Positions 9,841 to 18,224 of a stretch of DNA of 64,000 nt are shown here, in pieces. How positions within the stretch are numbered: position 1 is the first letter of the stretch; every line of letters begins with the position of its first letter. The notes beneath the pieces were generated by a model. The model was given only the letters and a program-made list of their open reading frames with translations, ran no database searches and was not told the origin of the DNA. Source of the DNA: Halomonas shengliensis (GTDB taxonomy: Bacteria > Pseudomonadota > Gammaproteobacteria > Pseudomonadales > Halomonadaceae); the NCBI RefSeq assembly GCF_900104135.1, contig NZ_FNIV01000002.1, positions 310,001 to 374,000 on the forward strand, in the 5' to 3' direction. Position numbers and translations under genes: made by a program.

Positions 9841-12078
9841 ATGAGCGTCATGCGTTTCACCGGAGTCAACAGCCGCGAAGCGATGCGCCAGGTTCGCGCG
9901 GTGCTCGGCGACGACGCCCTCATCCTGGCCAACCGCCCCACCGAGGAGGGGGTGGAGATCCTGGCCATGGCCGACGACGCCGTAGGGAGCCTGAGCGACG
10001 CCGCCCAGCTGCCCTCGAAGGCGTCCAATAGCACGCCGCAGGAACCGCCGACGCCTACCCAGGAGGCGCAGGTCGCCGCCGGAACGGCTGAGCCCACCGC
10101 GGACCTGCAGGCCATGAGCGCCCAGCTACTCAGCGAGATGCAGGACATGCGCGCCCTGCTGGCCCGCGAGCAGGCCCGCCGTCAGCCCGAGACCGACTGC
10201 GCCGGCCGGTTGCGCCGCATCCTGCGCGAGGCCGGCTTTACCCACGACTTCGCCCGGGCGCTGGTCACCGGCCTGCCCCACGAGCTCGAGCGTGCCACCG
10301 CCGAGGACGAGCGTCCCCTGGCCTGGCTGCAGCGACGGTTGGCCTCGCGGCTGCGGGTGGGCGAGGAAGAGGCGGCCTTCTTCGAGGCGCCGGGCATCCT
10401 CGCCCTGGTCGGCCCCACCGGGGTGGGCAAGACCACCACCACGGCCAAGCTGGCGGCCCGCTACGTCGAGCAGCACGGCGCCGATCGGGTGGCGCTGGTC
10501 ACCACCGACAGCTTCCGCATCGGCGCCCACGAGCAGCTGAGAATCTATGCCGAGCTGCTCGGCATCCCCATGGTGGCCCTGGACAGCGACCAGCCGGTGG
10601 ACTCCCTGGCGACCCGCCTGATGGGGCGGCGCTGGGTGATCATCGACACCGTGGGGATGAGTCAGCGTGACCAGCGGGTGGTCGAGCAGATCGCCCAGCT
10701 GCAGGACGGCCGCGTCAGGGTCCAGATGGTGCTGCTGCTCAACGCCGCCAGCCAGCCGGAGACCCTCGACGAGGTGGTGCGACGCTACCGGAACGCCGCC
10801 GAGGCCGCCGGTGCCCGACTCGATCGCTGCCTGCTGACCAAGCAGGACGAAGCCTGCCGCCTGGCGCCGGCGCTGGAGACGGTGATTCGCCACGACCTGA
10901 CGCTGTGCTTCGTCTCCCACGGCCAGCGGGTGCCCGAGGACCTGAGCCTGCCCGATGCCGCCTCGCTGTCGGCGCGCGCCCTGGCCACACGTTCCCCGCT
11001 GGCCGAGGAAGCGAACGCGAAGTCCCCTGACTCGCCACCGGCGGGCACCCCGCTGCTGGGCCAGGGCCGACGACTCGCCGCATCGCTCACCCGCCTGCGC
11101 CGGCGCCTGCCGGGGTTCGGTGCCCTGGAGGCGATGTGGGACCTGACGGCGGCTTCCGCCGACACCCAGTCTCAGCAGCTCCTGTCGCTGCTTGAGCCGC
11201 CGGCGTCCGCCACGCGCGCGGCGGGTCTGCTGTGGGCTCCGAGACGCACCGGTGGTGGTACCGACTGGCGCCTGCCCCACGCGCCCCTGGACGCCGAAGG
11301 GCTGCCCGGGCTGCCGCTGCTGCTTCAGCACCACCAGCCCGCGGATGAGCTGGCGTGTCTCGAGCGGCACCTTCTCCCCCTGGGGGGAGCCACGGCCCCG
11401 TTCCAGCTGTTCCCGACGCTACCCACGGCGGCCATCCGCGAACGACTGGCCAGCCGCGGCGCCCCCTGGCTGGCGAAGGCGCAGCCCGCCAGCCGGGTGG
11501 TGCACCAGGGGGAGCCGTATCCGCTGAACCGGCTGGCGCCCCTCGCCCGCCGCGCCGGGACGCTCAGCGCCCGCCTGCGCGGCCGCCCGGTTGCGCTGTC
11601 GCTGTCCTGCCTGTCGGTCACCCTGCCCCCTGCGAAGCGGGCCGAGGCATCACGCGAGGAACCTCTCGAGGCCTGGCACGCGCGCCTGCACGACGAGGAG
11701 AGCGGCCGCCCGCTGGGCCAGCGTTTCTGGCTGGCCCCCGCCGGTAAGGCCGACGCGCTGCCGAGCCTACTGCTGGCCGCGCTTCAGGGGGAAGGGCTCA
11801 CCCCCCTGACCCGTCAGGCCATGAGCCAGCTGGCCGAGTGGCTGCCAAGCGGTACCCGTGCCGAGCTGACGCTGTCGCTGGGGGCGGGCATCGCCGCGCT
11901 GGCGACGCACCTGGAGCATGCCCGGGACGAGGAAGCCATGGACCTGCGCGCCGAGCTGCTGGGTCTGCTGGGCAGTCGCCGGCGCCGACGTGACACCGCC
12001 CTGCTCCAGGCCCTGTTGCAGCTGTTCGCCACCCGGGAGGCGATCCGTCATATCCAGGCGAGCGGAGGGATGGCGTGA
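9841..12078 (+). CDS. flhF: SRP-type GTPase FlhF with a long C-terminal extension
   Basis: FlhF is an SRP54/FtsY-like GTPase that places or licenses flagella. The N-terminal B domain (1-110) begins MRFTGVNSREAMRQVRAVLG. The NG domain carries the P-loop at 191-199 (GPTGVGKTT), DTVGM where DTAGM is usual, and TKQDEA where TKLDEA is usual. Canonical homologues stop near the end of the NG domain (about residue 382 here), but this frame continues to residue 745 with roughly 360 residues I do not recognise. There is no stop or frameshift at the junction. GGAGG lies 10 bases before the ATG. No flhG follows, which is unusual. Confidence 0.9.
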   Translation: MSVMRFTGVNSREAMRQVRAVLGDDALILANRPTEEGVEILAMADDAVGSLSDAAQLPSKASNSTPQEPPTPTQEAQVAAGTAEPTADLQAMSAQLLSEMQDMRALLAREQARRQPETDCAGRLRRILREAGFTHDFARALVTGLPHELERATAEDERPLAWLQRRLASRLRVGEEEAAFFEAPGILALVGPTGVGKTTTTAKLAARYVEQHGADRVALVTTDSFRIGAHEQLRIYAELLGIPMVALDSDQPVDSLATRLMGRRWVIIDTVGMSQRDQRVVEQIAQLQDGRVRVQMVLLLNAASQPETLDEVVRRYRNAAEAAGARLDRCLLTKQDEACRLAPALETVIRHDLTLCFVSHGQRVPEDLSLPDAASLSARALATRSPLAEEANAKSPDSPPAGTPLLGQGRRLAASLTRLRRRLPGFGALEAMWDLTAASADTQSQQLLSLLEPPASATRAAGLLWAPRRTGGGTDWRLPHAPLDAEGLPGLPLLLQHHQPADELACLERHLLPLGGATAPFQLFPTLPTAAIRERLASRGAPWLAKAQPASRVVHQGEPYPLNRLAPLARRAGTLSARLRGRPVALSLSCLSVTLPPAKRAEASREEPLEAWHARLHDEESGRPLGQRFWLAPAGKADALPSLLLAALQGEGLTPLTRQAMSQLAEWLPSGTRAELTLSLGAGIAALATHLEHARDEEAMDLRAELLGLLGSRRRRRDTALLQALLQLFATREAIRHIQASGGMA

Positions 12079-12518
12079 TGGACCAGGCGGCAGGACTGCG
12101 CGCCAGGGTGGCCGCGGAGATGCGATCATGCCCCTCACCGGCGCCCGCCACGCCGCTGATGGTGGTGGGCCCCGAACGCTGCGTCAACACGGTGCGCGAG
12201 CTGCTCGCCCACTGGCAGGCGAGCGGCTATCGCTGGGTGGGCGACCCCGACAGCTGGCGGCTGGCGGTGGTTTCGCCGGAGAGCCCCTACCTGACCTCGC
12301 TGATCGCCGAGCAGTCACGCTGGGCGCTGTGGGTCGACCGTGACGCCGAGGCGTTCCGGCGCGGCCTGGCGACGCTGACGCGCCTGCACCGCCACGGCGG
12401 CCCCAGGCGGCTGCTGGCGGTGCATCACCCCGACCTGCCCCGCCGCGGGCTGCTCGACAACCTGCGCCAGGCGGCCACCAGCCGCCTGGGCATCGACCTG
12501 CTGGTGCTGGCACGATGA
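12078..12518 (+). CDS. Unknown protein between flhF and flhE
   Basis: This encodes 146 residues that I do not recognise. The ATG overlaps the flhF stop by one base (TGATG) with GGAGG upstream, and the stop overlaps flhE by four (ATGA), so it is clearly part of the flagellar operon. It is soluble, without a signal peptide or membrane segment. A central stretch (LMVVGPERCVNTVRELLAHW) looks alpha/beta, but there is no P-loop or deviant Walker A motif. It therefore is not FlhG/FleN, although it sits where that gene often lies. A GTG at 12075 is an alternative start. Confidence 0.75.
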   Translation: MDQAAGLRARVAAEMRSCPSPAPATPLMVVGPERCVNTVRELLAHWQASGYRWVGDPDSWRLAVVSPESPYLTSLIAEQSRWALWVDRDAEAFRRGLATLTRLHRHGGPRRLLAVHHPDLPRRGLLDNLRQAATSRLGIDLLVLAR

Positions 12519-12922
12519 GATCACGCCGCTACGCCGCCCTGGCGCTCGCGCTCTGCCTGATGACGCCTGCCTGGCCCAGCCTCGGCGCCGGCAGCTGGGT
12601 CGCGAGCCACACGGGCCCCAGGGTGGCCCTGGCCGACGCCACGACGCGATCGCAGCCCCTCGTGCCGCCGACACGACTGGCGGCAGGTAGCCGGATCACC
12701 CGGGTGAGCTGGCGTTTCGAGCTGCCCGAGGCGGGGCAGGTGACGGGGCGGCTCTGCCATCCGTTGCGCTGCATCCCCCTATCCAGCCAGCGGGGGAGCA
12801 CCGAGGGCCTGGCCGGGCTGGACGCCGACGCGCCGCTGACGTTCCACTTTCGTCTGGCACGCCCCGGCCCCGCCGTAGAGACACGCGGACTGCAGGTCAT
12901 CGTCAACTATCGTGAGGGTTAG
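12515..12922 (+). CDS. flhE: Flagellar protein FlhE
   Basis: FlhE is a small periplasmic protein of the flhBAE operon in enterobacteria, reported to affect export-gate proton leakage. The 135-residue product begins with a signal peptide (about 1-25). It shows the family pattern: GSWVASHTGP near the mature start, a two-cysteine RLCHPLRCIPL segment, LTFHFRLA, and a C-terminal VIVNYREG. It overlaps the previous gene (ATGA) and precedes fliA by 15 bases. Confidence 0.85.
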   Translation: MRSRRYAALALALCLMTPAWPSLGAGSWVASHTGPRVALADATTRSQPLVPPTRLAAGSRITRVSWRFELPEAGQVTGRLCHPLRCIPLSSQRGSTEGLAGLDADAPLTFHFRLARPGPAVETRGLQVIVNYREG

Positions 12923-12937
12923 CCGCGAGGCATACGC

Positions 12938-13645
12938 ATGTACACAGCACAAGGGAAGATCGACCAGACCCAGCTGATCGAACAGTACCTGCCCCTGGTA
13001 CGCCGGCAGGCACTGGCGCTGCAGGTGCGGCTGCCCGCCAGCATCGAGCTGGACGACATGATCCAGGCCGGCACGGTGGGCCTGCTGGAGGCGCTCAACC
13101 GCTACAAGGCAGGTCAGGGGGCCAGCTTCGCCACCTTCGCCAGCCAGCGCATCCGCGGCGCCATGCTCGACGAGCTGCGCACCCGCGATTGGCTGCCACG
13201 CAGCGTGCGGCGCGGTGCCCGCGCCATGGACGAGGCGATCCGTCAGCTCGAGCAGCAGCACGGCCGCCCCCCGGAAGAGCACGAGATCGCCCTGGCACTG
13301 GAGATGCCCCTGGAGGAGTATCGACAGCTGCTGACCGATACCAACAACGGCCAGCTGCTGCCCTTCGAGGAGCTGATGGAAGAGGGCGGCGAGGGCCGAC
13401 TGCCCATCGGCGACGGCCAGGCCACGCCCTTCGCCCGGCTGCTCGACCAGGAGCAACGCGGGCGACTTGTCGCGGCCATCGAGGCCCTGCCGGAGCGCGA
13501 GAAGCTGCTGATGGCCCTCTACTATCAGGAAGAGCTCAACCTCAAGGAGATCGGCGCCGTGCTGGGCGTGACAGAGTCCCGCGTGTGCCAGCTCCACAGC
13601 CAGGCGGTGAGCCGGCTGCGCACCCGCCTGGCCGAGCCGGGCTGA
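12938..13645 (+). CDS. fliA: Flagellar sigma factor FliA (sigma-28)
   Basis: FliA directs RNA polymerase to late flagellar and chemotaxis promoters. The 235-residue protein has region 2 (LVRRQALALQVRLPASIELDDMI spans its start), the RIRGAMLDELR signature of sigma-28 factors, region 3 and a C-terminal region 4 helix-turn-helix (LNLKEIGAVLGVTESRVCQL). GAGG precedes the ATG. Matching promoters in this window lie at 2387, 16656 and 23485. Confidence 0.97.
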   Translation: MYTAQGKIDQTQLIEQYLPLVRRQALALQVRLPASIELDDMIQAGTVGLLEALNRYKAGQGASFATFASQRIRGAMLDELRTRDWLPRSVRRGARAMDEAIRQLEQQHGRPPEEHEIALALEMPLEEYRQLLTDTNNGQLLPFEELMEEGGEGRLPIGDGQATPFARLLDQEQRGRLVAAIEALPEREKLLMALYYQEELNLKEIGAVLGVTESRVCQLHSQAVSRLRTRLAEPG

Positions 13646-13688
13646 TCCCGGGCCCCGTCAGCGGTCCGCGGCTCGACTGCTGGCCGAG

Positions 13689-14807
13689 CTACCCCTCGGC
13701 GCGATCACGCCCCTGCGCCTTGGCACGATAGAGGCGCCGATCCGCCTGGGCGTAGAGCCGCTCGAAGTCACCGTTCTCCCCCGCCTCGGCAACGCCGATA
13801 CTCACCGTCAACCCGGCAGCGTGGGCCCGGCTGGGCAGCGGCATGTCGCGCACCGCGTGCAGGATGCGCTCGGCGAGCCGTCGCGCGGCGGCGATATCGC
13901 TGTCCGGCATCAGGATGGCAAACTCCTCGCCGCCCATGCGGGCGACCACGTCCATGCGCCGCGCGCAGGCTTCCAACAGGCGCGCGAAGCGGATCAGCAC
14001 TTCGTCACCCAGCGGATGGCCATAGGCATCGTTGATCTGCTTGAAGTGGTCCAGGTCCAGCAGCAACAACGCCAGCGGCGTTCCCTGTCGCTCACCGCGC
14101 ACGAACGCCTGACCCGCCTCCTGGAGCAGGCGGCGGCGATTGTTGAGTCCGGTCAGCTGGTCCGTCAGGCTGAGGTGGCGCATGGTCTCGCGCTGATCAT
14201 GCAGGCGATGCAGCATCAGCAACACGCCGCCGATGGCGACCAGCAGCATCAGCAGCAGCACGGCGACCGCCAGGGTCAGGCGTCCCATGAAACGCCGCTG
14301 GTCGGCCGAGGCTCGATGCAGCAGCTCGTTGAGCTCGCTGTAGGACCAGGCCAGGGCCTCTTCGAGCTCCATGCCCAGCTCACGCAACTGGCGCCCCTCC
14401 TCCGGCGTCAACTGGTTATCGATGCCCACCCGAGCGATCACCTGTTCCAGTGTCGGCAGGCGACTCTCGACATAGGTCAGCTCCTCCAGATAGGGGGTAT
14501 AGCGAGCCGGTGCCAGGTCGCTGCGCAGCAGGTGATTCCTGAGTCCCTGGATCCTGAGGGGGATTCGCCAGATCAGCTCGTTGAGCTGGGCGAGGTGGAT
14601 GCGGTCAGGACTGTCAAGCAGGCTGTCCAGGACCAGCCGCAGGCGGTCAGGGTCCTCCTGGGCGCGCACCAGGTCGGTGACCATGGCGGTATAGTTCGCC
14701 CCCACCAGCCGCCTCGCCTCGGTGAGGTAGAAGCCGAAGGCCGCCAGGCAGACACCCACCATCAACAGGTAGCCCACCCACAGGCCGCGGGAGCGCACTC
14801 GGCGCAT
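13689..14807 (-). CDS. Membrane diguanylate cyclase (GGDEF)
   Basis: This probable enzyme makes cyclic-di-GMP from two GTP. It has 372 residues: a membrane helix near the N-terminus, a periplasmic mostly helical region (about 33-190), a second membrane helix (about 195-217) and a GGDEF domain with an intact GGEEF active site. The product-inhibition site RRMD lies five residues before it. The start overlaps the stop of the molybdopterin-fold gene by one base; a GTG three bases earlier is an alternative. The neighbour may be its periplasmic sensor partner. Confidence 0.93.
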   Translation of the reverse strand: MRRVRSRGLWVGYLLMVGVCLAAFGFYLTEARRLVGANYTAMVTDLVRAQEDPDRLRLVLDSLLDSPDRIHLAQLNELIWRIPLRIQGLRNHLLRSDLAPARYTPYLEELTYVESRLPTLEQVIARVGIDNQLTPEEGRQLRELGMELEEALAWSYSELNELLHRASADQRRFMGRLTLAVAVLLLMLLVAIGGVLLMLHRLHDQRETMRHLSLTDQLTGLNNRRRLLQEAGQAFVRGERQGTPLALLLLDLDHFKQINDAYGHPLGDEVLIRFARLLEACARRMDVVARMGGEEFAILMPDSDIAAARRLAERILHAVRDMPLPSRAHAAGLTVSIGVAEAGENGDFERLYAQADRRLYRAKAQGRDRAEG

Positions 14808-15274
14808 CACCGGGCGCTAACCTCGGCGATCGCCCAGATCCAGCGCGTCATGGGCTCGGTGCCCTCATGAACCGCCTCGACATCCTTCGGCACCACCAAC
14901 ATGTAGGGACCATAGTCCTCGACGGCGATGGGCTCGCCGTCGAGGCGTGTGACCAGCAGGTAGTCCTTCTGCCGGCGCTGCTCGGGGGTCAGGAAGGTGG
15001 TGTAGCCATCATGGGCAATGAAGCGTACCCGGCGCGCCTGTGCCAGGCCTTGAGCCTCCAGAAAGTCATCCAGCCAGACACCGGTGAAGCGTCCTGCGAA
15101 GCCTTCCGGATGGCGCATCTCGAGGTGGGTCACCCCGGCCGACTCCACGTCATTGAGGGTCAGGGTACGCGTCTCGGCACCCTGGTTGAGGGAGAGCTCG
15201 GCGGCTAGGGCACCACCGCCACTTCCGATCAGCAGCAGCCCTGTCATACCGAGACTAAAGAGAAAACGTCGCAT
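14807..15274 (-). CDS. Small periplasmic molybdopterin-fold (sulfite-oxidase-like) protein
   Basis: This encodes 155 residues with a signal peptide (about 1-24). The mature part resembles the molybdopterin-binding domain of the sulfite oxidase / YedY family: a DVESAGVTHLEM start, GVWLDDFLEAQG, AHDGYTTFL, and the closing PMTRWIWAIAE. It lacks the conserved cysteine that ligates molybdenum in true enzymes, so a binding or sensing role is more likely than catalysis. The ATG at 15274 is preferred to a TTG at 15283 because GAGA is better spaced. It overlaps the diguanylate cyclase start, so the two probably work together. Confidence 0.75.
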   Translation of the reverse strand: MRRFLFSLGMTGLLLIGSGGGALAAELSLNQGAETRTLTLNDVESAGVTHLEMRHPEGFAGRFTGVWLDDFLEAQGLAQARRVRFIAHDGYTTFLTPEQRRQKDYLLVTRLDGEPIAVEDYGPYMLVVPKDVEAVHEGTEPMTRWIWAIAEVSAR

Positions 15275-15309
15275 GCTGGGCAATCTCGCTGGGATGGGGA
15301 TGTGCGGGC

Positions 15310-16515
15310 CTATGCCAGGCTCATCAGGCTATCGGTCTCGGCCAGCGCCTGCAGGTAGCACGCCTGCAGACGATCGGCGCCATGTTCGGGCGGCCGCTCG
15401 GCCAGCTGGTGCTCATGCTCCTCGCAGAGCTTCAGCAAGGCGCCCAGTGGGCCTTCCCGCCGCTGCAGCGCCAAGCGGATCGGCTCGGCCAGCGGCACCT
15501 GCGCCAGCAGCGTCTCCTGGTCCTCCTCGAGCAGCGCATCCATCAGCGAAAAAAGGCCGGTGGTGAAGGCGTCCTCCGGGTCGATGCCGGAGAACGGTGC
15601 CGCCAGCTTCTGGCACATGAAGGCGCGGATCAGCGCCAGACGGACCGTCAGTCGCGAGGAAGGCAGCTCACTGGCCAGCGAGAGTGTCATCACCAAGCGG
15701 CGGATCTCGAGCAGCCCCAGCATCGACAGTGCCCGCTTGAGCTCGGTGGGAGGCTTATTACCGCGGGCGTAGAAGCTGGAACCGGCCCGCCTCAGGATCG
15801 CCATGTGCAGTGCCGGCATCTGGATCAGCAGGTCGTGAAGCTTCTGCAAGTCGGCATCGTCGCGATAGAGCTCGTTGACCAGTCGCAGCTGCGCGGCCCG
15901 GTTACCGTGACGGGTCCGGGGGCGGGTGGCATGGAAGCCGGGCTCGCCGAGGTAGCGGCCGTTGAACCAGGTGAACCCCGCCTCCTGGCAGGCCGTCAGC
16001 CGTTGATGGTCGACGATGCCCTCGGCCATGAGCCGGTAGCCGGCGGCCTTCAGCGCCTCGAGGTCGATGTTTTCGAACCCCTCGGCGACATCCACCACCG
16101 CCACATCGGCCAGTGCCTTGAGCGCGTCCTTCTCCAGCGCCGGTTCATGCACCGCGAGCCGGTAACCGGCATCCTTGATCTCGGCGAGACTGGCGGCCAC
16201 CTCGGGCGTCAGCTCAAGCGCCGCCGGCAGCCCGATGATGATCTGTGTCGGCGGCGTCGGCAGTAGCTCGGTGCGCACCAGCCACTCCTGGGGAAGCTCG
16301 ATGAAGAGTTCGCGCTCACCGAGGGGGTGTCCCCCCTCGCCCTCGTAGATCACCCCAGCGAGGGCCTGCGCCATCTGGCTGACCGGGTCGTCGGCGCCGG
16401 CTTCCGCCTCGCCGTGACGGCGATAGACCAGGCGGTCCGCCACATGGCGGAAGCGGTCGTCGTGGATGGGCTGCAGGGCGATGGTCACCCCGGCCACGGC
16501 CTGCTGACGGCTCAT
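15310..16515 (-). CDS. EAL-HDOD (YuxH-type) signalling protein
   Basis: This 401-residue protein has an N-terminal EAL-like domain (about 10-200) and a C-terminal HDOD domain (about 205-400). The EAL part begins ALQPIHDDRF, but the catalytic EAL signature and metal-binding acids are not evident, as is common in YuxH proteins, so it is probably not an active phosphodiesterase. GGGAGAG precedes the ATG at 16515; the frame extends further upstream without a ribosome binding site. It lies 35 bases before the molybdopterin-fold gene and probably heads a three-gene operon. Confidence 0.85.
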   Translation of the reverse strand: MSRQQAVAGVTIALQPIHDDRFRHVADRLVYRRHGEAEAGADDPVSQMAQALAGVIYEGEGGHPLGERELFIELPQEWLVRTELLPTPPTQIIIGLPAALELTPEVAASLAEIKDAGYRLAVHEPALEKDALKALADVAVVDVAEGFENIDLEALKAAGYRLMAEGIVDHQRLTACQEAGFTWFNGRYLGEPGFHATRPRTRHGNRAAQLRLVNELYRDDADLQKLHDLLIQMPALHMAILRRAGSSFYARGNKPPTELKRALSMLGLLEIRRLVMTLSLASELPSSRLTVRLALIRAFMCQKLAAPFSGIDPEDAFTTGLFSLMDALLEEDQETLLAQVPLAEPIRLALQRREGPLGALLKLCEEHEHQLAERPPEHGADRLQACYLQALAETDSLMSLA

Positions 16516-16655
16516 GTGTGTCTCTCCCTGTGTCCCTGCGGCAAGCCCCTCGACACCCGACAAGGCGGGCGGGGAGCCGTCTGTTGCTTTTCGTAACCGC
16601 AAGCGTATCACGCCAACCGGGGCACGGCGCCTATCCGCAGGGCTCCTCGCGGCCC

Positions 16656-16682
16656 TCAAGTCATGGCCATTTCCGCCGATAC
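16656..16682 (+). promoter_or_regulatory. FliA (sigma-28) promoter for motAB
   Basis: TCAAGTCA (16656-16663), an 11-base spacer and GCCGATAC (16675-16682) match the sigma-28 consensus at 5/8 and 7/8 positions. It lies 56 bases before the motA start, and motor genes are classic FliA targets. Confidence 0.75.
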
Positions 16683-16738
16683 TGCCTTCTGGGTATGCTG
16701 TTGCCCTCTCACTCGCCTGCACCAACACCGGAGCCCCC

Positions 16739-17554
16739 ATGAACCCTTCGACGCTGATCGGCATCCTGGCCAGCTGCGTGCTGCTCGCCAGCGTCCTGTT
16801 CTTCACCGCCGAGTCTCCGCAGAGCTTCATCAACCTGCCGGGGCTCGGCATCGTCGTCGCCGGCACCCTGGCGGCCACCTTCATCAGCTACCCGTTGAAG
16901 GAAGTGCTGCGGGTGGTGCGCCTGGTGGGCATCGTCTTTCGCCGGGAGAACACCTATATCCGCGACGATATCAAGGAACTCGTCGACCTCTCCCGGCTGT
17001 GGCTCAAGGGTGATGTGCGCGCCGTGGAGAACGCCCTGGAGAAGACCCGCAATCCCTTCCTGCGCAACGGCATCCAGCTGGTGATCGCCAACACCAAGGA
17101 GGAGGAGATCTACGACCTGCTGCGCTGGCGCATCGCCCGCCTCAAGGCACGCGAGCACGCCGAGGCCCAGATCTTCCGTACCATGGCCACCTATGCCCCG
17201 GCCTTCGGCATGATCGGTACCCTGGTGGGGCTGGTGAACATGCTGGAGGTGATGGAGGCCGGCGACCTGCACGTTATCGGTCCGCGCATGGCCGTCGCGC
17301 TGCTCACCACCTTCTACGGCATCCTGCTGGCCAACCTGGTGTTCAAGCCCATCGCCGTGAAGCTCGAGCGCCGCACCGAGGAGCGTCTGATCGCCATGAA
17401 CATGGTGCTCGAGGGCATCTCGCTGATCACCAAGCGCCGCCTGCCCTCCTTCATCGAGGAAACCCTCCACTCCTTCGTGGCCAACTACCACGACGAGATC
17501 CGCGACCCGGAGCCACCCAGCCGCCGAGGTGACGAGGCCTCCGCGAATGCTTGA
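16739..17554 (+). CDS. motA: Flagellar motor stator protein MotA/PomA family
   Basis: This is the ion-channel stator subunit that pushes on FliG. It has 271 residues and four membrane helices: two N-terminal (about 4-22 and 33-52) and two in the C-terminal half (after FRTMATYAPAFGMIGTLVGL and AVALLTTFYGILLANLV). The large cytoplasmic loop between them holds the charged residues that touch FliG. ACCGGAG precedes the ATG; the frame is open further upstream, but the ATG fits the family N-terminus. It overlaps motB. The coupling ion (H+ or Na+) cannot be decided here. Confidence 0.93.
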   Translation: MNPSTLIGILASCVLLASVLFFTAESPQSFINLPGLGIVVAGTLAATFISYPLKEVLRVVRLVGIVFRRENTYIRDDIKELVDLSRLWLKGDVRAVENALEKTRNPFLRNGIQLVIANTKEEEIYDLLRWRIARLKAREHAEAQIFRTMATYAPAFGMIGTLVGLVNMLEVMEAGDLHVIGPRMAVALLTTFYGILLANLVFKPIAVKLERRTEERLIAMNMVLEGISLITKRRLPSFIEETLHSFVANYHDEIRDPEPPSRRGDEASANA

Positions 17555-18224
17555 TCGCAGCACCCGCGAGGCCCTCACCCCGACGAGCCAGGGAGATGGT
17601 GACGGCGAGAGCTGGCTGATGAGCTATCTGGACGTGCTGACCCTGCTCATCACCCTCTTCGTCCTGCTGCTCTCCATGGCCGGCAACGGCATGGCACCGG
17701 CGGGCAGCCAGTATGCCGGCACCGCGGCCAGCGCGATCTCCCCGGCGGCTCAAGCCGCCGCCATCGCCGTCGGTTCGGGCCTGAGGCCGCGACACGAGGG
17801 CCTCCAGCCACGCTTCAAGGGACTCGAGATGGAAGGGGTCAGCGTGGCCGAGGGGGCGGGCGGCATCACCCTGCGCATCGACAACAACCTGCTCTTCTCC
17901 AGCGGCCAAGCCCGGCTGACGGCCCGCGGCCGGGAGGTGATCACGGGCCTGGCAGGCACCCTGGCCGACTTCGAGGGCACCATCTCGGTGGAGGGCCACA
18001 CCGACAACGTGCCTATCAATACCGCCCGCTTCCCCTCGAACTGGGAGCTCTCCACCGGACGCGCCATCTCGGTGCTGCGCTACCTGGTGCGGTCCGGCGT
18101 CCCCGAGGGGCGGCTGCGCGCCATCGGCTATGCCGACACCCAGCCGCTGGAGAGCAACACCACCCCCGAGGGGCGCGCCGCCAACCGCCGGGTCGAGCTG
18201 CTGCTCAAGCAGCCCGGCGGTTAG
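17547..18224 (+). CDS. motB: Flagellar motor stator protein MotB (OmpA domain)
   Basis: This is the stator partner that binds peptidoglycan and carries the ion-binding acid. It has 225 residues: a single membrane helix (about 27-47) with the essential aspartate D29 in SYLDVLTLL, a plug/linker, and a C-terminal OmpA-like domain with VEGHTDNVPI and RAISVLRYLV. The ATG at 17547 has GAGG nine bases upstream; a GTG at 17529 is possible. It overlaps motA by eight bases. Confidence 0.94.
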   Translation: MLDRSTREALTPTSQGDGDGESWLMSYLDVLTLLITLFVLLLSMAGNGMAPAGSQYAGTAASAISPAAQAAAIAVGSGLRPRHEGLQPRFKGLEMEGVSVAEGAGGITLRIDNNLLFSSGQARLTARGREVITGLAGTLADFEGTISVEGHTDNVPINTARFPSNWELSTGRAISVLRYLVRSGVPEGRLRAIGYADTQPLESNTTPEGRAANRRVELLLKQPGG

